Both the position numbers and the translations under genes were made by a program. 64,000 bases of DNA. Source: an uncultured Tenacibaculum sp. GTDB taxonomy: Bacteria > Bacteroidota > Bacteroidia > Flavobacteriales > Flavobacteriaceae. The number at the start of each line of letters is the position of its first letter. The stretch's first letter is position 1. Positions 25,191 to 34,404 of the stretch are shown in pieces. The notes below the pieces were generated by a model, which saw only the letters and a program-made list of their open reading frames with translations, was not told where the DNA came from and ran no database searches. The DNA lies in the NCBI GenBank assembly GCA_947501615.1, contig CANMWK010000018.1:1-64000 (forward strand), in the 5' to 3' direction.

Positions 25191-28100
25191 TTAATTTCTT
25201 TGCTCTATAAACTGTACGTAATCGTTGTTTTTTATAGACATTATATATTTTTTACTTGCTATTTTAATTCTTTGTAAATCCTTTACATCTCCAGCAGTAT
25301 AGAATCCACTTTCTCTAACAGACACAGGTTTAAAATCACCTTTACCATTTCCTTTTAAAAGTAAACCATAACCCGCATCGTTTCTTGGAGTTTCAACTTC
25401 TGAATTGTATAAATTACCAGCTACTAAAGCATCTAAAAATCCGTCTCCATCAAAATCTTCAGTAAGAATTTGATTTATGCTAGATAATTGAGCTTCCATT
25501 GGAAGTTTTTTTATAATGAACTTTCCATCTTTATTTTCTAAGTAGATACTGGCAAATGATTTTACTTGGTAGTGTAATGAATTTTCTAAGTTCTTTTTTC
25601 CGTAAACATCAATTAATGTTGCTCTTGAAAACTCATCGTAATTCTTGAATTTTTTCTTGATTCCTGGAATTTGTTCTGAAGAACATTGCCTTCCTCTTAC
25701 AGGATATTGCTTTCCTTTATTGTAGTAACTTAACACAATATCTGACTTTCGATTTTTATCGAAGTCTTTCATAAAAATGTCGAAAGTTTCATCTTCGGTC
25801 GCTTTATATTTATAGTTCAATCCGTTATTACCAACTATAAAATCAATATCTCCATCTTGATCAAAATCTCCTGAAGCAATACTCCACCACCAACCTGTGG
25901 TACCTGATAATCCTAGACTTTCTGAAACATCTTCAAATTGTCCTTTATTATTTTTCAGGACTTTTATTCCCATCCACTCACCTACAATAAAAATATCTTC
26001 CCAACCATCTTTATCAAAATCAATAACCACAGCACTTGTTGCCATTCCTAAATTTTCTAGCATTGGTGCAACTTTTTCAGTTACATTCGAAAATTTGACT
26101 GTAGCGTTTTCTGTATTATTTTCTAAAATAAATGAAGATGTTGGCACTGGATAATTTCCAGGAACTTGACGCCCTAAAACAAGAATATCTTTTTTTCCAT
26201 CTTTATTAAAATCAATTTCATAAGCTTTTGATCCACTAATTTTGATATCTGGAGTCGCATTTGAGCTTTTGAAATCTCCTTTTCCATTATTTATATATAA
26301 ACGATCTTTTAATCTTTTTGAATCTGCTGGAAACTCATAACCTCCACTTACAACATATAAATCTTGATCTCCGTCGTTATCTATATCAGTAAATAAAGCT
26401 CCAGAATCTTCAGAGAATTCTCCATCTTTAAAACTACTATTTTCTTGTGCTGTAAAACCAGTTTCGTTTTGAATGAAAAACTTCGCCTTTTTACCATACG
26501 ATCCTCCAACATAAATATCTTCTAAACCATCGTTATTTACATCTGCAACAGCGATAGCCGGACCTAAAGTTGACATTTTATGCGGTAATAAAACTTGCGT
26601 TTGAAAATCGTCGTGATCGTTTTCCGTATGTTTAATCTGATTTGAAAACTCTTCGTTTGATGTAAATAATCTCTTTTCGTTTATGTAATTTTCTTGATCG
26701 ATTGTTGTAGCTTTTTTCTTAGAAAAAACTAGTGTTTGATTCGATTTAATATTTTTAACTACCTCAGTATTTTTTGCAGCCCAAATTACTTTGATACTAT
26801 CAATTTTAGATGCTTTACCTAAACCGAACAACAATTCTGGAGCTACAGAAGATTGAAAACCTCTTGTTAATGTTAATTCTTGAACCTGAGTTTGATTCTC
26901 TGAATAAACTTTCACCAAAGTATTGAATCCGAAACTATTTTGCTTGTCTCCTTTTAATTGGATTTTAATGAAGTTATTATTTTCTGAAGCATTGTTTTTG
27001 AAAATAGTAGCAACCTCATCAATATTATTAATTACTAAATCAAGATCGCCATCGTTATCTAAATCTCCGTATGCCACTCCGTTTGAAAAACCTTCATGAA
27101 CAATTCCCCAATCTTCATTTGCTTTAGAGAATTCTAATCCATTGTGATTTTGAAACATGAAGTTGTCTATTTTTTCACTTGGAATTCTTTTCGTTTTTTC
27201 TAAAAGTGATAAATTATCATATTTTTCATCACCTATTTTATTAAAAAAGTCTTTGTTATTAACTTCTCTTCTTGTTCCGTTAGTAACATATAAATCTTTA
27301 AATCCATCGTTATTAAAATCAGCAAGTAGCGGAGCCCAACTCCAATCTGTAGAAGAAGTTCCTGTTAATCTCGAAATATTTGAAAACTTTGGAATTCCGT
27401 TTTCAGCATATCCAGAATTCAATTGAAAACAATTATGCATATACTGATAATGAAAACCATATAATAGTGTTTCGTAAAATAATCTCGGATTCATACTCGA
27501 CATATTTGCTTTTTGTCTACGATTATCATCAGAATCCATATCTACTTGAAAAATATCCATAAAACCATCATTGTTCACATCGGCAATGTCTATTCCCATT
27601 CCATAAAAAGCAGTTTGAGAGGTCGCTTTTTTAATCACCTCTTTAAAAGTTCCATCTTGATTATTTAAGTACAGAAAATCAGGAATACTATAATCGTTAG
27701 AAACGTATAAATCTACCCAACCATCGTTATTAATATCTGAAGCAGTAATTCCTAGGGAGAAACTATAATTTTTTACGCCACTTTCTTCAGAAACATCAAC
27801 AAATTTTCCATTATCATTTCTATATAATTTATCTGACTCTTCACTAGTTACATTTTGCATGCGGTGCTTATATACCATATTTGAAGTAGAAGGATGTGCT
27901 CTAGGATAATTTGCGATGTAGGCATCTAAATCTCCATCATTATCATAATCGAAAAAAGTTGCTTGTACAGCATTTCCATTATCTGCTAAACCATATTCTT
28001 CTGCTTTTTCAGTAAATGTATTATTCCCGTTATTGATGAATAATTGATTCTTTTTATGCTCTCCAATACCAGAAACTGCACAATAAATATCTAAATATCC

Positions 28101-28475
28101 ATCAGTATTAATATCTACCATTGTTGTTCCTGAATACCATCTATCGTCACCAGAAATTCCAGCAACTTCAGTGATATCTTCAAAAGAAAAATCTCCTTTA
28201 TTTAAGTATAATTTATTTGAAACTTGATTTCCTGTAAAAAAAACATCTAAAAGTCCATCATTATTTATATCACCAATAGACACACCTCCACCCATATAAA
28301 TGGACGTGTATTTAAAGTAATTCAATGCATCTGTTTCTGTTAAGTTATTACTGAAATCAACCTTAGTATTTGTTGATTCTAGTTTTGAAAACAACTTTGT
28401 AGTAACCTTTTTGGTTGTTTTAGATTTACAATTAAAGAGAAAAATAAGTAGTAAAAAACAAAAAATATACCTCAT
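25191..28475 (-). CDS. FG-GAP/VCBS repeat lipoprotein with ASPIC/UnbV domain (CRTAC1-like)
   Basis: A protein of about 1094 residues; start taken at ATG 28475 (a TTG lies 9 nt upstream). It has a lipoprotein signal (LIFLFNC). Many FG-GAP repeats with the calcium-binding pattern DxNxDGxxD (DINNDGLLDVFF, DYDNDGDLDAYI, DFDQDGDIDFIV) form two propeller blocks. An ASPIC/UnbV domain near residues 505-585 separates them (TLTRGFQSSVAPELLFGLG). It is predicted to be on the cell surface. Proteins of this type often follow SusC/SusD genes in Flavobacteriia; their function is not settled (glycan binding or an oxidative role has been suggested). A hairpin separates it from susD. Confidence 0.88.
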   Translation of the reverse strand: MRYIFCFLLLIFLFNCKSKTTKKVTTKLFSKLESTNTKVDFSNNLTETDALNYFKYTSIYMGGGVSIGDINNDGLLDVFFTGNQVSNKLYLNKGDFSFEDITEVAGISGDDRWYSGTTMVDINTDGYLDIYCAVSGIGEHKKNQLFINNGNNTFTEKAEEYGLADNGNAVQATFFDYDNDGDLDAYIANYPRAHPSTSNMVYKHRMQNVTSEESDKLYRNDNGKFVDVSEESGVKNYSFSLGITASDINNDGWVDLYVSNDYSIPDFLYLNNQDGTFKEVIKKATSQTAFYGMGIDIADVNNDGFMDIFQVDMDSDDNRRQKANMSSMNPRLFYETLLYGFHYQYMHNCFQLNSGYAENGIPKFSNISRLTGTSSTDWSWAPLLADFNNDGFKDLYVTNGTRREVNNKDFFNKIGDEKYDNLSLLEKTKRIPSEKIDNFMFQNHNGLEFSKANEDWGIVHEGFSNGVAYGDLDNDGDLDLVINNIDEVATIFKNNASENNNFIKIQLKGDKQNSFGFNTLVKVYSENQTQVQELTLTRGFQSSVAPELLFGLGKASKIDSIKVIWAAKNTEVVKNIKSNQTLVFSKKKATTIDQENYINEKRLFTSNEEFSNQIKHTENDHDDFQTQVLLPHKMSTLGPAIAVADVNNDGLEDIYVGGSYGKKAKFFIQNETGFTAQENSSFKDGEFSEDSGALFTDIDNDGDQDLYVVSGGYEFPADSKRLKDRLYINNGKGDFKSSNATPDIKISGSKAYEIDFNKDGKKDILVLGRQVPGNYPVPTSSFILENNTENATVKFSNVTEKVAPMLENLGMATSAVVIDFDKDGWEDIFIVGEWMGIKVLKNNKGQFEDVSESLGLSGTTGWWWSIASGDFDQDGDIDFIVGNNGLNYKYKATEDETFDIFMKDFDKNRKSDIVLSYYNKGKQYPVRGRQCSSEQIPGIKKKFKNYDEFSRATLIDVYGKKNLENSLHYQVKSFASIYLENKDGKFIIKKLPMEAQLSSINQILTEDFDGDGFLDALVAGNLYNSEVETPRNDAGYGLLLKGNGKGDFKPVSVRESGFYTAGDVKDLQRIKIASKKYIMSIKNNDYVQFIEQRN

Positions 28476-28498
28476 AAAGAGCAAGTAAATAAATTAAT

Positions 28499-28526
28499 AA
28501 AGCAGCATGAAAAATCATACTGCTTT
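28499..28526 (-). terminator. hairpin between susD and FG-GAP gene
   Basis: AAAGCAGCATGA (28499-28510) pairs with TCATACTGCTTT (28515-28526) with one mismatch and a 4-nt AAAA loop. On the minus strand it follows the susD stop by 55 nt and is not followed by a long T-run. It looks like an attenuator or mRNA-end stabiliser that keeps susC/susD transcripts more abundant than the genes after them. Confidence 0.5.
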
Positions 28527-28580
28527 ACTAAGTTTAGATTATTAATTCAAATACAATCTACAGCTGATATTTTACATGAA

Positions 28581-30119
28581 TTAGTATCCTGCATTCTGAT
28601 CCGAATCACTTAATTCATTATTTTTATCAATTTCAGTTTGAGGAATAGGGAATAAATCATTTTTAGATGTATACCCTGTTCCAGCTAATTCTGTAGCAGC
28701 TCTATTCCATCTTACTAAATCCCAAAAACGTTGACCTTCATGAGCTAACTCTAAAAACTTCTCGTTAACAATAGCATCAAATAAGTCACCACCAGTAGTT
28801 GTAGCAGCGATATCTGCTAAACCAGCTCTTTGTCTGACTTTATTTAATTCTGTTCTTGCAGCAGGATCGTTTCCTGATTGGTTATAAGCTTCAGCAGCTA
28901 ACAATAATACTTCTGCATATCTAAATAAACGGAAATTCGTTGTATAATTTAATTCACGTACACCATCAGAACTAGTATCTTCTGCTCTTGTAGCATATTT
29001 TAAACGGATTGCTCCTTCGTAGTCCCAGATAGTACCTCCTGGAGCTTTAGTAGGGTCTACAGCCCCACCAGCCGCAACCAACTCAGATTCAGTCAATAAT
29101 GTAGCTCCCTTTCTAACAACATCTCCACTGGCATCGAATGCATTTGCTAATTTACTAGTTGGTAAGTTGAAACCCCATCCATTTAATAATCCTACAGAAT
29201 TTACATTAAAAATTTCATCACCTCTTGGTCCCATTAACTGGATATGTAAGTTACTTTCGTTTCTTCCTCCCCAAGCTATATTACCCCAATCTCTTCCTGT
29301 CGTTGAAATATAACCTAACTCCAATAATGACTCTTTACCAAACTCACTAGCTTCTGTCCACACATCCTTAGGAGTAGCTTCCAAATCATGTGCTGGATCA
29401 TTAATTACAGCTTCAAAAAATGGAATTGCTTGACTGTAATTTCCTTCAAAAACCAAAACTTTACCCATTAAAGCTTCTGCAGCTCCTTTAGAAACTCTAA
29501 AATTCTGCGACACTGCCGATTTAGAAGGTAAAAATTGAATAGCATCTGTTAAATCCGCTTTCACCTGTGCGTAGATGTCACTACGTGGAGATTTAGGACT
29601 TGAAAAATCTTCAGCAGCAGTAGGCAACTTCAATCGTAAAGGTACATCACCAAACATGGTAGTTAACTCGAAATAACACCAAGCTCTAAAGAATTTAGCT
29701 TCAGCACTTGCTCTATCTTTGTTAGTTAAAGTACTAGTTTCTAAATTTTCTATTACCAAATTAGATAATGCAATAGTTCTGTAGTGTAAATCCCAAACAC
29801 TTCGTATTGATGAATTTGATGTAGAGACATTTGTATAATCATCAATATCTTGTAATTGTTGTTGGTCTGCAGGATTTCCACCTGCAGCATTGGCATCATC
29901 TCCAGGTAATAATTTCACTAAAAATGCACTATGCCAATCTCTTGCATAATTAAACTGCATTAAATCATATATTCCTATAATAGCTTGTTCAACATTTTCC
30001 TCTTCCAAGAAAAAAGTATTAAGATCTTGTACATTTTCTGGAGGATTAGTTGTAAAATCCTCACTACATGCAATAATTCCTAAGCAAATAAATGCTAATC
30101 CAAAAATTATTTTTTTCAT
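28581..30119 (-). CDS. susD: SusD/RagB-family glycan-binding lipoprotein
   Basis: A 512-residue outer-membrane lipoprotein (lipobox IIAC, C18). The SusD-like fold is shown by the N-terminal helix region (NTFFLEEENVEQAIIGIYD in pieces), the TPR-like helices with AEAKFFRAWCYFELTTMFGDVPL, and the C-terminal RYAEVLLLAAEAYNQ, LNKVRQRAGL and GQRFWDLVRW blocks. SusD proteins cap the SusC channel and bind oligosaccharides. It lies 26 nt after susC, the usual order. Confidence 0.95.
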   Translation of the reverse strand: MKKIIFGLAFICLGIIACSEDFTTNPPENVQDLNTFFLEEENVEQAIIGIYDLMQFNYARDWHSAFLVKLLPGDDANAAGGNPADQQQLQDIDDYTNVSTSNSSIRSVWDLHYRTIALSNLVIENLETSTLTNKDRASAEAKFFRAWCYFELTTMFGDVPLRLKLPTAAEDFSSPKSPRSDIYAQVKADLTDAIQFLPSKSAVSQNFRVSKGAAEALMGKVLVFEGNYSQAIPFFEAVINDPAHDLEATPKDVWTEASEFGKESLLELGYISTTGRDWGNIAWGGRNESNLHIQLMGPRGDEIFNVNSVGLLNGWGFNLPTSKLANAFDASGDVVRKGATLLTESELVAAGGAVDPTKAPGGTIWDYEGAIRLKYATRAEDTSSDGVRELNYTTNFRLFRYAEVLLLAAEAYNQSGNDPAARTELNKVRQRAGLADIAATTTGGDLFDAIVNEKFLELAHEGQRFWDLVRWNRAATELAGTGYTSKNDLFPIPQTEIDKNNELSDSDQNAGY

Positions 30120-30145
30120 TTAATTAATTTGTTTGTTTAAAATGA

Positions 30146-33100
30146 TTAAAAGTTAACTGAAAATCCAAAAAGCGCTCTCGCAGCAGTTGGATAAAAACCT
30201 CTATCTACACCTGTATCATCAAATCTGAAGTTTCCAACTTCAGGATCTAAACCGTTATATTTTGTAAACGTAAAATAGTCATCTAAAGATACGTAAAGTC
30301 TAACTCTATTCATACGTAATCTATTTGTAAAACTTTCTGGTAATGTGTAACCTAATTGAATTTGTTTAATTCTCATAAAAGATCCATCTTCTACAACTAG
30401 GTCTGTATCATAAGAATCTAACACTGGTTGTCCTGGCGCTGGGAATGTAGCATCTGTATCTCCAGGCCCTGTCCATCTTCCAGTAAAAAACTGAACTGGT
30501 TTATTTGTTAATGGTCTTGAAGGTTGGTGATATGTAGCAATAATCTCATTTCCTAATGTCCCTTGGAATTGTACATTAAAATCAAATCCTTTATATCCTA
30601 ATCGAACATTCCCTCCAAATAAAATATCTGGATGAGGAGAACCTATAAAGGTTTTGTCAGCATTATTAATTATATTATCACCATTAGTATCTACTTTAAC
30701 AACCTCTCCCGTAGCTGGATCTATACCGTTAGTTTCGAAACCATAAAAATACCAAGCTGGGAAACCTTCAGAAAACCTAGTCACACGGTCATCATTCTGT
30801 GGAGCTCTAGCACCTAATAAAGCTGCGCCTGGAGGTAAAAACTTAATTTCTGTTACTTCGTTATCTAAAGTAGATAAGTTTGCATTAATTTGGTAACTAA
30901 AACCACCATCAGTAGTATCTGAATATCCTACCTCAAATTCTAAACCTTTATTAACAATAGTACCGGCATTAAATGCTGCAAAAGGGAATCCTGCTGAACC
31001 TGGAGTAATTAAATCCCCATTATTAATAATCAAATCTCTAGTGGTTTTTTGATAATAGTCTGCTGAGAAATTGAATCGATTATCAAATGCTCTTACATCC
31101 ACTCCAAAACCTAATTGTTCAGAAGTTTCCCAAACTAACTCAGGATTTCCAATACTTGTAATTTGAGCTCCAATATTTCCAAGATAACTCAACGTAACAC
31201 CGTTATCCTCTGTAGTTACAGCTGTAATTCCTGAACCTACTGGTAATCCAGATTTATTACCATTTTGTCCCCAACTACCTCTAACTTTAAGATAATCTAC
31301 TGCAAAATCATCAGCCCAAAAATCTTCTTTAGAAATTACCCAACCAGCAGAAAATGAAGGAAAAACAGCAGATTTTCTACTTCCTAAAAATTTATCTGAC
31401 TTATCACTTCTTACTGTAGCTTCAAATAAGTACTTCTCATTAAAATCGTATGATAACCTTCCATACATAGAAACTAAATTATCTCTAAAAGCTCTATTAA
31501 TTGGTGAATTTGGATCTAATGTAAACGCATTCGGATTACTTACAGGAGCTGATGAAAGTCTTGTTGTAAACGTAGGTCTTCTACTTTCTTCAGCTGAAAA
31601 CCCTGCCAATACTTTAAAGTTATGACCATCAAAAGATTTTTCATAAGAAGCAAAATTTTCCCATAACCATCTATTAAAAGTTACTCTTGACTCTGATCTT
31701 GTAAACTCTGTATTAGCCGCTTCAGCAGCAACATAATATGCTCCTGTATTTGTAGCATTTAAAAACAAATTTTGCTCTACACCATATCTAGTAGTAAAAT
31801 TTAAACCTTCAATTATTTTAGCTTTTAAATATAAAGTAGATAAAAATTGACTTGTGCTTCCTGTATTTTGTTGAATTCCGTTTGAAAAAGCAACAGGGTT
31901 TAGAACTTCTCCTGTTGAATATGTTGGATAACCGTAAACATTACCATCTTTATCTCTTAATACAGGCACTCCATTATCTCTAGACCTATCAAAAACACTC
32001 GCTGGAACACCATTAACATCATATGTTACAGGTGTTAAAGGATCTATAATCAACATGTTTTGTATCACCCCTCTTGTATCACTATTCTCAGAAATACCTC
32101 TTCTTTTTATAAATGCTGCGTTAGCATTACCTCCTGCTTCTAACCACTTTGTTATATCAGTTTTAATATTTAAACGCATTGAGTTTCTTTGAAAGTTAGA
32201 GTTATCTCCACCTACTATACCGTCTTGCCCTGTGTGTCCAACTGAAAAATAATATGAAGTACTTTCTGTAGCACCAGACATACTAAAATCATAACGTTGC
32301 ATAAATGCAGGATCAAAAGTCTCTTCAATCCAGTCTGTATCTATTCCATTATCTACTACAGAAGTATTACCTCCTTCATTCATATAGGTAACAAATTGTT
32401 CTGCATTCATTAATTGCATATCGGTATTTAAAAACTGTACTCCCAACTGAGAACTAAAAGAAAATTGAGGTCCTCCAATTCTACCTTTTTTAGTAGTAAC
32501 AATTACCACTCCATTAGCACCTTCAGTACCATAAATAGCAGCAGATGCAGCATCTTTTAACACTTCTATATTAGAAATATCAGAAGGTGCAATGTTATCT
32601 AAAGTCGTAACTTTCATACCATCTACAATAAATAGAGGATTAGAAGTTCCACTAGAACCTGTACCTCTAATTCTAATTTTTGTTTGCGCTCCAGGAGACC
32701 CAGAAGATGACGAAACGGTAACCCCAGAAGTTCGTCCTTGTAAAACTTGATCTACTCTTTGATTAGACACACTTTTAATGTCTTTACTGTTTATACTCGA
32801 AATAGCTCCAGTTACTAAACTCTTCTTTTTAGTTCCATATCCAACAACTACTACTTCCTCTAATGTACTTGTATCTTCTTCTAAAGTTACATTAATAGTT
32901 GTTCTTCCAGAAACAGCTACTTCGATAGTTTTATATCCTACATAACTAAAAATTAAAACATCATTAGATTTTACATTAGTTAAAGAATATTTACCATCAA
33001 AATCTGTTTCAGTTCCTCGAGTAGTACCTTTAACAATTACATTAACTCCAGGCAGTGGTCCCGAATCGTCGGACACAACTCCATTTACATTTTGTGCATT

Positions 33101-33163
33101 TAGGCTAAAAACAGACGTTAACATAAATGCTAGTAAGAAAAATAAAAAAGAATTTTTTTTCAT
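30146..33163 (-). CDS. susC: SusC/RagA TonB-dependent outer-membrane transporter
   Basis: A protein of about 1005 residues; start taken at ATG 33163 so that the protein begins with a normal signal peptide (MKKNSFLFF, ending LNAQ). An upstream ATG at 33184 would add 7 residues. The domains are a carboxypeptidase-D-like CNA_B segment (VNGVVSDDSGPLPGVNVIVKG in pieces), the TonB-box region TLEEVVVVGYG, a plug with IEVLKDAASAAIYGTEGANGVVIV, and a 22-strand barrel ending FGFSVNF. It imports oligosaccharides with SusD. It is the first gene of the 12-gene locus, divergent from an AraC regulator. Confidence 0.95.
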   Translation of the reverse strand: MKKNSFLFFLLAFMLTSVFSLNAQNVNGVVSDDSGPLPGVNVIVKGTTRGTETDFDGKYSLTNVKSNDVLIFSYVGYKTIEVAVSGRTTINVTLEEDTSTLEEVVVVGYGTKKKSLVTGAISSINSKDIKSVSNQRVDQVLQGRTSGVTVSSSSGSPGAQTKIRIRGTGSSGTSNPLFIVDGMKVTTLDNIAPSDISNIEVLKDAASAAIYGTEGANGVVIVTTKKGRIGGPQFSFSSQLGVQFLNTDMQLMNAEQFVTYMNEGGNTSVVDNGIDTDWIEETFDPAFMQRYDFSMSGATESTSYYFSVGHTGQDGIVGGDNSNFQRNSMRLNIKTDITKWLEAGGNANAAFIKRRGISENSDTRGVIQNMLIIDPLTPVTYDVNGVPASVFDRSRDNGVPVLRDKDGNVYGYPTYSTGEVLNPVAFSNGIQQNTGSTSQFLSTLYLKAKIIEGLNFTTRYGVEQNLFLNATNTGAYYVAAEAANTEFTRSESRVTFNRWLWENFASYEKSFDGHNFKVLAGFSAEESRRPTFTTRLSSAPVSNPNAFTLDPNSPINRAFRDNLVSMYGRLSYDFNEKYLFEATVRSDKSDKFLGSRKSAVFPSFSAGWVISKEDFWADDFAVDYLKVRGSWGQNGNKSGLPVGSGITAVTTEDNGVTLSYLGNIGAQITSIGNPELVWETSEQLGFGVDVRAFDNRFNFSADYYQKTTRDLIINNGDLITPGSAGFPFAAFNAGTIVNKGLEFEVGYSDTTDGGFSYQINANLSTLDNEVTEIKFLPPGAALLGARAPQNDDRVTRFSEGFPAWYFYGFETNGIDPATGEVVKVDTNGDNIINNADKTFIGSPHPDILFGGNVRLGYKGFDFNVQFQGTLGNEIIATYHQPSRPLTNKPVQFFTGRWTGPGDTDATFPAPGQPVLDSYDTDLVVEDGSFMRIKQIQLGYTLPESFTNRLRMNRVRLYVSLDDYFTFTKYNGLDPEVGNFRFDDTGVDRGFYPTAARALFGFSVNF

Positions 33164-33276
33164 ATTGATAAGTAATTTGGTCATTTTTTAATCAAAAAGC
33201 AATTTCAAAACACCTTATTTAAGATTATATTAAAATATTTTGATACGCTTTTGGCTACAAAATTTATTGTTTAACA

Positions 33277-33308
33277 CAAAAGTATATCCAATATTAACTA
33301 AACGTTAA
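33277..33308 (-). promoter_or_regulatory. probable susC promoter -7 box and palindrome
   Basis: On the minus strand TACTTTTG (33277-33284) is a perfect TAnnTTTG -7 box about 115 nt before susC. No good TTTG lies at -33. In its place is the imperfect operator-like palindrome TTAAC-5-GTTAA (33294-33308). A weak -33 box with a nearby palindrome fits an activator- or repressor-controlled promoter. The LacI at 17712 or the AraC at 33398 are candidates. Confidence 0.45.
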
Positions 33309-33397
33309 TATAATTTTGTCATTCATTAATAATTTTTTAATATTATTGACCCATAAAAAATACAAACATCACAAAAACAACCCTAATTTTTTACAAT

Positions 33398-34270
33398 ATG
33401 AACAAAAACATACATAGAGAGATCACGCAATTATCTCCATCAGATAGCTTTTTAGTGTACTATAGAATCAAAGATGATTTTGACTTTCCAATCCATTTCC
33501 ACCCTGAATACGAACTTAATTTCATTCATAAAGGCAGTGGAGTACGAAGAGTAATAGGAGACCACATAGGAGAAATAAGTGATTATGAGCTTATTCTTGT
33601 AGGTCCTAATTTACCTCATTGCTGGGAACTACACAAATGCAAAACACACGATATTCATGAGATAACAATACATATACACAACGACTTACTTGATGAAAAA
33701 CTTTTATCAAGAAGAGTTTTTAAATCTGTAAGAGACATGTTAAACCGTTCGATTCATGGTATATCTTTTTCTGAAAAGACAATTAAAGAAATTATGCCAA
33801 GGCTTTATGAATTACCAAAAACTTCAGGTATTGATTATTTTTTAGAGTTTATTTCTATTTTACATGATCTATCAATTTCCAGAAACCAAAAACTACTATC
33901 TACCTCTTTTTCAAACTACAACGATTTTGAGAATAGTGAAAAAATAAAAAAGGTATACGAATACATACAAAACAACTTTAGCAGAAAAATTTCATTAGAT
34001 GAAATTTCTGAACTTGTTAACATGACCCCTGTTTCATTTAATCGATTCATAAAAAAACGTACAGGAAAAACCTTTGTTTCATACATTAACAACACCAGAG
34101 TAAGTTACGCAAGTAGACTACTCTTAGAAACAGATTTAAGCGTTGGTGAAATTGCTTATAAGTGCGGTTTTAACAATCTAGCTAACTTCAATAGGATGTT
34201 CAAAAAAATCAAAAACAACACTCCTAGCGAATTTAGATCTGAATTTAACGGTATACAAAAAGTACTTTAA
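33398..34270 (+). CDS. AraC-family regulator with cupin sensor domain
   Basis: A 290-residue regulator. The N-terminal AraC cupin (about 20-110) has HFHPEYELNFI and LILVGPNLPHCW. The C-terminal pair of helix-turn-helix motifs (about 190-285) has ISLDEISELVNMTPVSFNRFIKK and the second AraC signature VGEIAYKCGFNNLANFNRMFKK, seen in parts. It is divergent from susC and 134 nt upstream of a second GH3 gene, so it is likely to control one or both. It shares its architecture and the LVGPxLPH motif with the AraC regulator at 62950. Confidence 0.93.
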   Translation: MNKNIHREITQLSPSDSFLVYYRIKDDFDFPIHFHPEYELNFIHKGSGVRRVIGDHIGEISDYELILVGPNLPHCWELHKCKTHDIHEITIHIHNDLLDEKLLSRRVFKSVRDMLNRSIHGISFSEKTIKEIMPRLYELPKTSGIDYFLEFISILHDLSISRNQKLLSTSFSNYNDFENSEKIKKVYEYIQNNFSRKISLDEISELVNMTPVSFNRFIKKRTGKTFVSYINNTRVSYASRLLLETDLSVGEIAYKCGFNNLANFNRMFKKIKNNTPSEFRSEFNGIQKVL

Positions 34271-34302
34271 TACTTTTTTGTCAATTTTATGACCTAAAAA
34301 AA

Positions 34303-34341
34303 TCAAATAGTTAAAAAAAATACCATATTTTGACTATTTGA
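34303..34341. promoter_or_regulatory. perfect 9-bp inverted repeat upstream of GH3 gene
   Basis: TCAAATAGT (34303-34311) and ACTATTTGA (34333-34341) are exact inverted copies with 21 bp between them, so their centres are 30 bp (about three helical turns) apart. It lies 64 bp before the GH3 start and after the AraC gene. It lacks a T-run, so a protein-binding site is likelier than a terminator. Confidence 0.5.
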
Positions 34342-34404
34342 GTAAATGATTTAACATTTTTCTACTTTAATTTTACATCACTTTTCTAAAACTATAGATT
34401 ACAC

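Noticed and set aside
30146..33184. Longer SusC start with 7 extra residues (MTKLLIN)
   Set aside because: The ATG at 33163 gives a standard signal peptide directly; the longer form is possible but less likely.
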